Shown: positions 1-5,398 of the stretch, in pieces | Layout: every line of letters begins with the position of its first letter | Numbering within the stretch: the first letter of the stretch is position 1 | Source of the DNA: Devosia sp. | Lineage (GTDB): Bacteria; Pseudomonadota; Alphaproteobacteria; Rhizobiales; Devosiaceae | Direction of reading: 5' to 3' | Assembly (NCBI GenBank): GCA_025352765.1 | Contig: JANXSI010000111.1 | Coordinates: 1 to 15,029, forward strand | DNA: 15,029 nucleotides | Position numbers and translations under genes: made by a program | Notes under the pieces: model-generated | Told to the model about the DNA's origin: nothing | What the model saw: the letters and a program-made list of their open reading frames with translations, nothing else | Database searches by the model: none

Positions 1-116
1 CCGACCACGATGGTGCGGCCCTTCGGCCGGGGCGGGAGATGCCGGGCGATGGCGTGCGCCGGATCGGCCGCGGCGACGGCGGTGCGGAACAGGCGCTGCA
101 GCAGATCGCGATCCAA
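1..116 (-). CDS. Glycerate 2-kinase (DUF4147/MOFRL type), N-terminal fragment
   Basis: Only the first ~38 codons are in the window; the gene runs off the left edge. The visible protein begins LDRDLLQRLFRTAVAAADP and continues to HLPPRPKGRTIVVG. That matches the family's usual opening: an amphipathic helix with AVAAADP, then LPP, then a PKGR-hydrophobic-VVG strand entering the nucleotide-binding fold. The family phosphorylates D-glycerate to 2-phosphoglycerate in the cytoplasm, feeding glycolysis from the glyoxylate, tartrate or serine routes. I place the start at a TTG (116-114 on the minus strand), because a GGGGGA tract lies about 6 nt upstream of it. An in-frame GTG at 143-141 is the alternative. 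The gene is divergent from the phosphonate operon, so the 90-bp gap must hold promoters for both. The family call is from memory of the N-terminal motif only, so it is good but not certain. Confidence 0.7.
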   Translation of the reverse strand, partial: MDRDLLQRLFRTAVAAADPAHAIARHLPPRPKGRTIVV

Positions 117-141
117 TTGAGTCCCCCCGCACTTGATGACC

Positions 142-159
142 ACGTCACAATGCCGTCAT
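142..159 (+). promoter_or_regulatory. Candidate Pho box upstream of the phosphonate operon
   Basis: Two 7-bp direct repeats, ACGTCAC (142-148) and CCGTCAT (153-159), are separated by the 4-bp spacer AATG. This is the 7-4-7 layout of a PhoB binding site (consensus half-site CTGTCAT). The second half matches 6 of 7 positions. The first shares the GTCA core. The site ends 47 nt before the ATG of the DUF1045 gene, so it could activate the operon under phosphate starvation. No convincing -10 was identified; the sequence just downstream also forms a CTGGC/GCCAG hairpin (160-176). The repeat spacing is seen directly; PhoB binding is inferred. Confidence 0.45.
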
Positions 160-206
160 CTGGCGCCACTAGCCAGACCTTCCCGCCGAGCCAGTTTACC
201 CGATAA

Positions 207-857
207 ATGACCGAACGTTACGCCATCTACTACGCGCCCGCCGCCGAGTCTGCGCTCTGGCGCAAAGCCGCGGAGTGGCTCGACCAGCCCGATATCGCGC
301 CGCTGGCCGCCTCTGCCCGCCGCTACGGCTTTCATGCGACGCTGAAGGCGCCGATGGCGCTGAGGACCGGCGCGGACGGGGCAGCCCTGCTGGCGGCGGT
401 CGAAGATTTTGCCAAAGGGCACGCGGCGGTCGGGATGGGACCGGTCGGGGCGCATTTGATCGACGGGTTTCTGGCGCTGACGCCGGTCCGCCAGCCTGAG
501 GTGCTGACCGATTTCGCCGCCGAGGTGGTGGAAGCGTTCGAGCCGCTGCGGGCGCCGCTCAGTGCCGACGACCGGGCGCGGCGGCTCAAGGCGCCGCTGA
601 CGCCGCGACAGATCGAATTGCTCGACGCCTGGGGCTATCCATACGTGCTCGAAGAGTTCCAGCTCCACATGACGCTCACCGACCGGCTGGCGCCCGAACA
701 GCGCCCGGCGCTGCAGGCGCGGGCGGCCGAATGGTTCGCCGATGCACTGGCCGTGCCATTGACGCTTGACCGGCTGGTGGTTTTCCACGAAGCAGCCCCC
801 GGGGCGCCGTTCCGGCGGCTCGACGGCGACTTCCTCCTCAAAGGTCCGCGCACATGA
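207..857 (+). CDS. DUF1045 phosphonate-associated 2H phosphoesterase-like protein
   Basis: This 216-aa cytoplasmic protein belongs to the DUF1045 family (PF06299; TIGR03223, putative phosphonate metabolism protein). It carries two H-x-T-L motifs, HATL at residues 43-46 and HMTL at 154-157. These are the paired catalytic signatures of the 2H phosphoesterase superfamily, which acts on cyclic phosphodiester or related phosphate esters. Its stop overlaps the phnM start (ATGA), so the two are probably translationally coupled. The context suggests a role in processing the ribose phosphate products of C-P lyase. One possibility is hydrolysis of 5-phosphoribosyl 1,2-cyclic phosphate, the job done by PhnP elsewhere; no phnP lies in this window. 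The ATG at 207 has no strong Shine-Dalgarno sequence, but the protein begins as the family does (TERYAIYYAP). The family call is firm; the reaction is inferred. Confidence 0.88.
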   Translation: MTERYAIYYAPAAESALWRKAAEWLDQPDIAPLAASARRYGFHATLKAPMALRTGADGAALLAAVEDFAKGHAAVGMGPVGAHLIDGFLALTPVRQPEVLTDFAAEVVEAFEPLRAPLSADDRARRLKAPLTPRQIELLDAWGYPYVLEEFQLHMTLTDRLAPEQRPALQARAAEWFADALAVPLTLDRLVVFHEAAPGAPFRRLDGDFLLKGPRT

Positions 858-1990
858 CCGAGACGGTTTTCCGCAATGCCAGGATCGTGCTGCCCGAAGA
901 GGTGATCGAGGGCAGCGTCCGCTTCGACGACGGAGTGATCACCGGGATCGACGCCGGCGCTTCGGGCGTCGGCGAGGATTTTGCCGGCGACTATTTGATC
1001 CCCGGACTGGTGGAACTGCACACCGACCATCTCGAGAACCACTACCGGCCGCGGCCGGGGGTGTACTGGAACCCGTTGGGGGCGCTGCAGGCCCATGACG
1101 TGCAGATCGCCGGCTCGGGCATCACCACGGTGTTCGACGCGGTGCGGATCGGCTCGGATCCCGAAACGCCGGGGATGGGCGACCATGTCGAAGTACTGAT
1201 CGAAGCGATCGAGGCGGGCGTCGCCGACGGGCGGCTCAGGGCCGACCACAAGATTCACCTCCGCTGCGAATTGCCGGCACACGACGTGGTCGACGATTTC
1301 GAGCGCTTCGCCGACGTGCCGCTGGTGCGGCTGGCCTCGGTGATGGACCACACACCGGGGCAGCGGCAGTACCAGACGGTCAGCAAATACATCCAGTACT
1401 ACAAGGAGCGCATGCGCTTCACCGATGCCGAGATGGATGCCTATATCCTCGAGAGGCACGCCGAGCAGGCGCTGTATTCGGACAAGCACCGCAAGGCCAT
1501 TTTGAAGCGCGGGCTGGAAGCCGGGATCGCGTTTGCGAGCCATGACGATGCGACCGAGGAACATGTGCGGGAATCGGTGAGCGACGGGGTATCGATCGCC
1601 GAGTTCCCGACGACGCTGATCGCCGCCGAGAAGTCGCATGGCGCGGGGCTCGCGGTGCTGATGGGGGCGCCCAATATCGTCCGACGCGGCTCGCATTCGG
1701 GCAATATCGCCGCCGCGGATCTGGCGCGCGAGGGCTGCCTCGACGTCTTGAGCTCGGACTATGTGCCGGCGGCGCTGATCCATGCGGCGTTCCTCTTGCC
1801 GAGCCTCGCCGACAACATCAGCCTTCCCGACGCCATCCGCATGGTGAGCGCGACGCCGGCCAAGGCCGCGCATCTTGCCGATCGGGGCGAGATCGCACTG
1901 GGCAAACGCGCCGATTTGGTGCGGGTGCGGCCGCATGGCGAAATGCCGGTGGTCAAGGGCGTCTGGCGCCAGGGGCATCGGGTCAGCTGA
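854..1990 (+). CDS. phnM: Alpha-D-ribose 1-methylphosphonate 5-triphosphate diphosphatase PhnM
   Basis: This 378-aa amidohydrolase-superfamily enzyme removes pyrophosphate from alpha-D-ribose 1-alkylphosphonate 5-triphosphate, giving the 5-phosphate substrate of the C-P lyase PhnJ. The N-terminal beta sandwich runs to about residue 50 (ending DYLIPGLVEL). It is followed by the metal-binding HTDHLENH motif, with H56 and H59. Later barrel motifs are LRCELPAHD (E139), VMDHTPGQ (H166), ASHDDAT (H230-D232) and LSSDYVPAAL. Length and motif order are as expected for PhnM. The start overlaps the DUF1045 stop by 4 nt. The stop overlaps phnN by 1 nt. No phnG-phnL genes are present nearby in the window, so the C-P lyase core must lie elsewhere if the pathway is complete. 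Confidence 0.95.
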   Translation: MTETVFRNARIVLPEEVIEGSVRFDDGVITGIDAGASGVGEDFAGDYLIPGLVELHTDHLENHYRPRPGVYWNPLGALQAHDVQIAGSGITTVFDAVRIGSDPETPGMGDHVEVLIEAIEAGVADGRLRADHKIHLRCELPAHDVVDDFERFADVPLVRLASVMDHTPGQRQYQTVSKYIQYYKERMRFTDAEMDAYILERHAEQALYSDKHRKAILKRGLEAGIAFASHDDATEEHVRESVSDGVSIAEFPTTLIAAEKSHGAGLAVLMGAPNIVRRGSHSGNIAAADLAREGCLDVLSSDYVPAALIHAAFLLPSLADNISLPDAIRMVSATPAKAAHLADRGEIALGKRADLVRVRPHGEMPVVKGVWRQGHRVS

Positions 1991-2529
1991 TGCTGGTGCT
2001 CGTCGTCGGCCCCTCCGGCGCGGGCAAGGACACATTGCTGAACGCGGCACGAGCCGCGCTCGCCAACGACGCGAACTTCGTCTTCCCGCGGCGGGTGGTG
2101 ACGCGGCAGGCGGTGGCGGCGCTCGAGGACCACGACTCGGTCAGCGAGGCCGAATTCGCCGCCGCCCAGGCGGCGGGGGCCTATGCGCTGAGCTGGAGCG
2201 CCCATGGCCTCAGCTACGGACTGCCGGCGCGCCTTGTCGATGACCTCAAAGCCGGGCGCACGGTGGTGTTCAACAGTTCGCGGGCCATGGTGGCCGAGGC
2301 GCAGGCGAAATTTCCCGGCACCCGGGTCGTTCTGGTCGAGGCGACACCCGAGGTCCGGGCGAAGCGGCTGGGCGGGCGCGGCCGCGAAACCGAGGCCGAA
2401 ATCGCCGCGCGGCTGGCCCGGGAAGTCCCCGCCGCCCTCCCCGGGGCGATCCGGGTCGACAATTCCGGCCCGCTCGAGCGCGGGATCGCGGCTTTTCTCG
2501 CGGCGCTCAGGCAAATCGCAGAAGATTGA
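1990..2529 (+). CDS. phnN: Ribose 1,5-bisphosphate phosphokinase PhnN
   Basis: This 179-aa P-loop kinase resembles guanylate kinase. It phosphorylates ribose 1,5-bisphosphate to PRPP, the last step that returns the C-P lyase sugar moiety to nucleotide metabolism. The Walker A motif GPSGAGKD lies at residues 7-14, directly after the first strand MLVLVV. A guanylate-kinase-like segment with YALSWSAHGLSYGLP follows at about residues 65-80. The strand RTVVFNSSRAMV sits near residue 95, and the lid-like RAKRLGGRGRE near residue 130. The length is close to the ~185 aa of E. coli PhnN. The start ATG shares one base with the phnM stop, which shows operon organisation. The only doubt is substrate range, since PhnN-type and guanylate-kinase-type enzymes are similar. 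The genetic context settles the name. Confidence 0.93.
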   Translation: MLVLVVGPSGAGKDTLLNAARAALANDANFVFPRRVVTRQAVAALEDHDSVSEAEFAAAQAAGAYALSWSAHGLSYGLPARLVDDLKAGRTVVFNSSRAMVAEAQAKFPGTRVVLVEATPEVRAKRLGGRGRETEAEIAARLAREVPAALPGAIRVDNSGPLERGIAAFLAALRQIAED

Positions 2530-2587
2530 ACCTTTTGCCTCCGAACAGCGTTCTTGCCCGAAATACGTCATGGTTGAGGGCTGAAGT

Positions 2588-2737
2588 ATGAGCAGGAACG
2601 GTCTTTACGGTCTGGTGGGGGTACTGCTGATCGCTGTCGTCGCGCTCGGCGGGTATCTGGTCTACCAGCAGAACCAGAAGCCGGGCCTCGAAATCACCGT
2701 CGACAAGAGCGGCATCCAGGTGAACGGCAATGGCTGA
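2588..2737 (+). CDS. Small membrane-anchored protein of unknown function (49 aa)
   Basis: This is an unannotated-size ORF of 49 codons starting ATG AGC AGG AAC. A GAGGG Shine-Dalgarno sequence lies about 9 nt upstream. The protein starts MSRNGLYGLVGVLL and has one hydrophobic segment at residues 6-24. A short juxtamembrane YQQNQKPG follows, then a small polar tail ending ITVDKSGIQVNGNG. The layout (a single N-terminal anchor plus a short beta-like tail with D/K-S/G-G-I) resembles small conserved proteins I recall from Hyphomicrobiales genomes, none with a known role. It lies 58 nt downstream of phnN, with no clear terminator between, so co-transcription is possible. Its last codons overlap the start of the next ORF. 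Coding status is well supported by RBS, TM segment and fit; function is unknown. Confidence 0.7.
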   Translation: MSRNGLYGLVGVLLIAVVALGGYLVYQQNQKPGLEITVDKSGIQVNGNG

Positions 2738-2960
2738 CGAGGGCGACGGCGTGGTGCTGGCGGCTCTGGTTCGCGAACTGGCTGCACAAGGCCAGGGCGG
2801 ATTGCCGGGAAGCCACCCCGAGCGGCTCGTGTCCTACCCAATCAAGGGGACGATCGACGTGGTGGCCCTTGCCGAGGCAGTGGAAAATGCGCTAGGCGGC
2901 GTGACCTCGGACGAAGACGGCAAGACGCCGGCAGAATTGAACGCTGCCAATGACGGATGA
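2730..2960 (+). CDS. Small acidic protein of unknown function (76 aa)
   Basis: This 76-aa soluble protein has no family I recognise. It is acidic at both ends (MADEGDGVV; TSDEDGKTPAELNAANDG). Two helix-like stretches, LAALVRELAAQ and VVALAEAVENALGG, flank a central PERLVSYPIKGTIDV. Its ATG lies inside the last codons of the 49-aa membrane peptide. The overlap, ATGGCTGA (8 nt), suggests coupled translation, which would also explain why no separate Shine-Dalgarno sequence is visible. After the stop, an imperfect hairpin (GCCGCT 2970-2975 with AGCGGC 2985-2990) lacks a T tract. The call is moderate because small ORFs in GC-rich DNA can be spurious; the coupling and balanced composition argue for a real gene. 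Confidence 0.5.
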   Translation: MADEGDGVVLAALVRELAAQGQGGLPGSHPERLVSYPIKGTIDVVALAEAVENALGGVTSDEDGKTPAELNAANDG

Positions 2961-3053
2961 GAATTGCTGGCCGCTCTCCGGGAAAGCGGCAAAGCGTCAA
3001 GGCACTAAAGACACCTTCCCAGTCTAATCTCCTCCAACCAAGGGCTTAACCCA

Positions 3054-3398
3054 ATGAACCGCAATACCTGGATTATCATCGTCGTCGCCGTGATCGTGAT
3101 CATCGGCCTCATCTGGATCTTCAATCGTGGTCCGGCGACCACCACCCCGGTCGCTCCCGCCAGCTCGTCCTCGAGCTCGGTCGCTCCCGTGAGCTCGTCG
3201 TCGGAAGCCGCGCCGATGGCGCCGTCGTCGTCGTCGGAAGCTGCCCCGATGGCCACGTCGTCGTCCGAAGCCGCGCCGATGGCGACTTCGTCGTCGGAAG
3301 CCGCGCCGATGGCGACCTCGTCGTCCGAAGCCGCTCCGATGGCAACTTCCTCGTCGGAAGCTGCCCCGATGGCCACGTCGTCCTCCTCGGCCCAGTAA
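3054..3398 (+). CDS. Single-pass membrane protein with Ser/Glu/Ala/Pro/Met tandem-repeat tail (114 aa)
   Basis: The protein opens MNRNTW and has one very hydrophobic helix at residues 7-23 (rich in Ile and Val), ending WIFNRGP. The rest is a low-complexity tail: first SSSS/VAP stretches, then six EAAPMA units at residues 51, 62, 72, 82, 92 and 102, spaced 10-11 residues apart by runs of Ser and Thr. The tail is probably extracytoplasmic and disordered, perhaps a spacer or a heavily modified stalk; that is inference. A modest AAGG lies ~11 nt before the ATG, and a strong terminator starts 20 nt after the stop, so it is an independent or operon-ending unit. Long ORFs in the other frames of the repeat are by-products of its 30-nt periodicity. 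No known family was recognised. Confidence 0.72.
   Translation: MNRNTWIIIVVAVIVIIGLIWIFNRGPATTTPVAPASSSSSSVAPVSSSSEAAPMAPSSSSEAAPMATSSSEAAPMATSSSEAAPMATSSSEAAPMATSSSEAAPMATSSSSAQ
3192..3389 (+). repeat. In-frame ~30-nt tandem repeats (six units, one of 33 nt)
   Basis: Six coding repeats encode the pattern S-S-S-E-A-A-P-M-A-T, the first unit being one serine longer. Third positions vary between most units, so the array is not brand new. However, the second and sixth units share the same nucleotide spelling (GAAGCTGCCCCGATGGCCACG at about 3238 and 3358, 120 nt apart). This suggests a block of four units was duplicated or converted. Such arrays change copy number by slippage or unequal crossover. 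Confidence 0.85.
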
Positions 3399-3414
3399 GC
3401 CGAACCGCCTAACG

Positions 3415-3446
3415 AAAACCCCCGCCAGCAATGGCGGGGGTTTTTT
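3415..3446 (+). terminator. Strong, potentially bidirectional intrinsic terminator
   Basis: A perfect 9-bp stem, CCCCCGCCA (3419-3427) with TGGCGGGGG (3432-3440), encloses a 4-nt loop GCAA. It is followed by six T (3441-3446) and preceded by four A (3415-3418). It ends the Ser-rich membrane-protein transcript. The A tract means it can also work for the convergent minus-strand gene at 3494-3709. Confidence 0.93.
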
Positions 3447-3493
3447 CTTGCCCAGTGGTCAGTCGCGACGGGCCCGGTGGCCCGGCCGGCGGT

Positions 3494-3709
3494 TCAGGGC
3501 TCGCCGAAATTGTGGGTGGCCTCGCTCACGGCGGTGCGGGCCGCTTCGACGCTCGAGAAAATCTTGCCGTCTATGGCGAAGGCGTTGAGCCGGACGGCGA
3601 GGAAGCGATAGCCCTCATCGGCGCGGACGACGACGCCGACCGGCTCGCCATCGACATCGATGGCGATGGGCTTGGGGGATGGCGGCCGTGAAATGGTCTG
3701 ATGCTGCAT
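3494..3709 (-). CDS. Conserved-looking small protein of unknown function (71 aa)
   Basis: This is a 71-aa soluble protein. A short polar N terminus (MQHQTISRPPSPK) leads into IAIDVDGEPVGVVVRADEGYRFLAVR, which reads like a small beta-sheet fold. A helix, SSVEAARTAVSEATHN, ends it. The alternation of hydrophobic residues and lack of Arg/Pro/Ser runs separates it from shadow ORFs on the other strand here. The start is well supported: GGAGG sits 8 nt upstream of the ATG at 3709. A 19-bp palindrome (3696-3714) covers the start codon, so expression may be controlled there. The gene converges on the Ser-rich membrane-protein gene and shares its terminator. No characterised family is recognised. Confidence 0.6.
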   Translation of the reverse strand: MQHQTISRPPSPKPIAIDVDGEPVGVVVRADEGYRFLAVRLNAFAIDGKIFSSVEAARTAVSEATHNFGEP

Positions 3710-3714
3710 CAGAC
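3696..3714. promoter_or_regulatory. 19-bp perfect inverted repeat at a start codon
   Basis: GTCTGATGC (3696-3704) and GCATCAGAC (3706-3714) are perfect 9-bp arms around a single central T. The sequence spans the ATG (3709-3707) of the 71-aa minus-strand gene. It could be an operator for a dimeric repressor. With a 1-nt centre it is not an ideal RNA hairpin unless the stem opens by 1-2 pairs. The arms are seen directly; the role is inferred. Confidence 0.5.
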
Positions 3715-3798
3715 ATGCCTCCAGCGGCGCCGGGATGCGGCGACCGGGGTGTTAGGGGAACTGTGAGACGCGAGAGTGACGGGGTCAGAAGACCCGGT

Positions 3799-3891
3799 TT
3801 ACATTCGCCAGTTGCGAGAACACCGTTTGGGGCAGGCACCGCGTTTGGCATGAATCCCGGCTTGGGCGTCGATTGCGTCGAATCGAATCAT
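3799..3891 (-). CDS. Possible micro-ORF (30 aa)
   Basis: This minus-strand ORF runs ATG-ATT-CGA... to TAA. It has a strong GGGAGGG Shine-Dalgarno sequence 7 nt upstream, unusually good for this window. The peptide begins MIRFDAIDAQAG and contains a CPKRC pair near its end. Its ATG overlaps the TGA of an upstream 31-aa ORF (3983-3888) as ATGA. A GGGTC-TTCT-GACCC hairpin follows the stop, and the 71-aa gene lies ~90 nt further on. It could be a leader peptide or chance. No homology is recognised. Confidence 0.25.
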   Translation of the reverse strand: MIRFDAIDAQAGIHAKRGACPKRCSRNWRM

Positions 3892-3977
3892 GTCTCGTCC
3901 CTCCCGGTCATGGACCCGCAGGTCCGATCGCCAAACTCAGGCTCGAAGATGGGCATCAATGCCGGATCTGCAAGCCG

Positions 3978-4006
3978 CTCCATGGCGAATTCACTCCGCC
4001 ATGGAG
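3978..4006. other. Perfect 10-bp hairpin downstream of metY
   Basis: CTCCATGGCG (3978-3987) and CGCCATGGAG (3997-4006) flank a 9-nt loop. It lies ~76 nt beyond the metY stop on the metY-sense strand. No T tract follows in either direction, so it is not a textbook intrinsic terminator. It may act as a 3'-end stabiliser or a Rho-associated stop. It also covers the ATG of the 31-aa micro-ORF. Confidence 0.5.
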
Positions 4007-4081
4007 AATTGATAGGCCGATTTGTGCGCAGGCGCAAACCCGGCCGTGGATCATTTTGAGGCGAGTTGGGGTTGCCTGCCC

Positions 4082-5398
4082 CTACTCTGCCGCAACTGCC
4101 GGGCGACCGGCCACCAGCAGCGCCTGGTCGAGATCGGCGAGGATATCGTCGATGTGCTCGATGCCGATCGAGAGCCGCACATAGCCCGGGGTGACGCCGG
4201 CGCTGAGCTGTTCGGCCGGCGACAATTGCGAGTGCGTGGTGGTCGCCGGGTGGATGGCGAGCGAGCGGGCGTCGCCGATATTGGCCGCGTGATAGAGCAG
4301 CTGCAGCGAATCGATGAAGCGCGCCCCTGCCTCGCGGCCGCCGGCGAGCTCGAAGCCGATGAGCGCGCCCTTGCCGCGGGTCAGGTATTTATCGGCGACC
4401 TCTTTGAGCTTGCCGGTCTGCAGCGTCGGATGGTTGACGGAAATCACCTCGGGGCGCCTGGCGAGCCAGGCGGCGACCTTGGCGGCGTTCTCGAAATGCC
4501 GGTCGACGCGCAGCGCCAGAGTTTCGAGGCCCTGGATGGTGAGGAAGGCATTGAACGGGGAGAGCGCAGCGCCATGGGTGCGGAGCAGCGTGGTGCGGGC
4601 CTTGAGGATATAGGCGATGGGCCCGAGCGGCTTGGCCGCCTCGACCCAGACGGCACCGTGATAGGCCTGATCGGGCGTATTGAGCAGCGGCTGCCGCTCC
4701 GGGTAGGCGGCCCAGTCGAAATTGCCGCCGTCGACGATGACGCCGCCGATCGAGGTGCCGTGACCGCCAAGATATTTGGTCGAGGAATAGACCACCACCG
4801 CGGCGCCGTGCTCGAACGGCCGGGCGGTGAGCGGGGCGGCGGTGTTGTCGACGATCAGCGGAATGCCGAACTCGCGGCCAATGGCGGCGATCTCGGCAAT
4901 CTGCAGCACCGCAAGTTTCGGGTTGGGCAGGGTTTCGGCGTAATAGGCGCGGGTCTTGGCGTCGGTCGCCCGGCGGAAATTCTCGGGATCGGCCGGATCG
5001 ACGAAGCGGACCTCGATGCCGGCCTCGCGGAAGGTGTTCTTGAACAGATTGTAGCTGCCGCCATAGAGGTCGGTCGAGGCGACGATGTTGTCGCCGACGA
5101 TGGCGAGATTCTGCACCGAATAGGCGGTCGCCGACTGGCCGGAGGCGACGGCGAGCGCGGCGACGCCGCCCTCGAGCGCGGCGACGCGGGCTTCGAGCAC
5201 GGCGGTCGTGGGGTTACCAAGGCGGGTGTAGATGTTGCCCAGTTCCTTGAGCCCGAACAGGTTCGCCGCGTGCTCGCTGTCGTCGAACTGGAACGAGGTG
5301 GTCTGGTAGATCGGCACGGCCACCGAGCCGGTCGCCGGGTCCGAGCGCCAGCCGGCATGCAGCCCCTGCGTCTCTGGATACTTCGAATTGACGGTCAT
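4082..5398 (-). CDS. metY: O-acetylhomoserine sulfhydrylase (aminocarboxypropyltransferase), MetY
   Basis: This 438-aa PLP enzyme of the Cys/Met metabolism family makes homocysteine directly from O-acetylhomoserine and sulfide, in the cytoplasm. The N terminus TQGLHAGWRSDPATGSVAVP and the segment NLFGLKELGNIYTRLGNPT (residues ~47-64) are typical of the O-acetylhomoserine branch. So is the length, since the O-succinylhomoserine enzyme MetZ is nearer 400 aa. The PLP lysine is K208 in VYSSTKYLGGHGT. D184 in LIVDNT pairs with the pyridine nitrogen. A longer open frame extends upstream, but the ATG at 5398 has GAGGAG about 6 nt upstream and matches family starts. A divergent LacI-type regulator gene and an operator-like palindrome share its upstream gap. 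No SAM riboswitch is recognisable in the leader. The choice between acetyl and succinyl substrate is by similarity only. Confidence 0.93.
   Translation of the reverse strand: MTVNSKYPETQGLHAGWRSDPATGSVAVPIYQTTSFQFDDSEHAANLFGLKELGNIYTRLGNPTTAVLEARVAALEGGVAALAVASGQSATAYSVQNLAIVGDNIVASTDLYGGSYNLFKNTFREAGIEVRFVDPADPENFRRATDAKTRAYYAETLPNPKLAVLQIAEIAAIGREFGIPLIVDNTAAPLTARPFEHGAAVVVYSSTKYLGGHGTSIGGVIVDGGNFDWAAYPERQPLLNTPDQAYHGAVWVEAAKPLGPIAYILKARTTLLRTHGAALSPFNAFLTIQGLETLALRVDRHFENAAKVAAWLARRPEVISVNHPTLQTGKLKEVADKYLTRGKGALIGFELAGGREAGARFIDSLQLLYHAANIGDARSLAIHPATTTHSQLSPAEQLSAGVTPGYVRLSIGIEHIDDILADLDQALLVAGRPAVAAE

Larger units (their letters stand above)
3710..4081. other. 372-bp gap between the 71-aa gene and metY
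   Basis: No convincing gene or RNA is seen. The base composition is somewhat less GC-rich than the flanks. The gap holds a perfect 10-bp hairpin (3978-4006), a small GGGTC/GACCC hairpin (3782-3795) and two overlapping minus-strand micro-ORFs (3983-3888, 3891-3799). It also holds one copy of an 11-bp sequence (4048-4058) that recurs on the other side of metY. Longer open frames across the gap have atypical composition and no ribosome binding sites. Confidence 0.6.

Noticed and set aside
635..2050. 471-aa open frame on the minus strand opposite phnM
   Set aside because: It is antisense to the clearly real DUF1045/phnM/phnN genes. Its composition is Arg/His/Pro-rich, typical of a GC-skewed shadow frame, and it has no family motifs.
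3192..3389. CRISPR-like regular repeats
   Set aside because: The repeats are contiguous, in frame and coding, without spacers.
3005..3431. 123-aa and 135-aa minus-strand repetitive frames over the Ser-rich gene
   Set aside because: A 30-nt repeat opens several frames at once. Only the plus-strand frame has a start region, a sensible TM segment and a terminator after the stop.
3679..4059. 126-aa plus-strand frame across the gap before metY
   Set aside because: It has no ribosome binding site and no recognisable domain, and overlaps the start and regulatory palindrome of the better-supported 71-aa gene.
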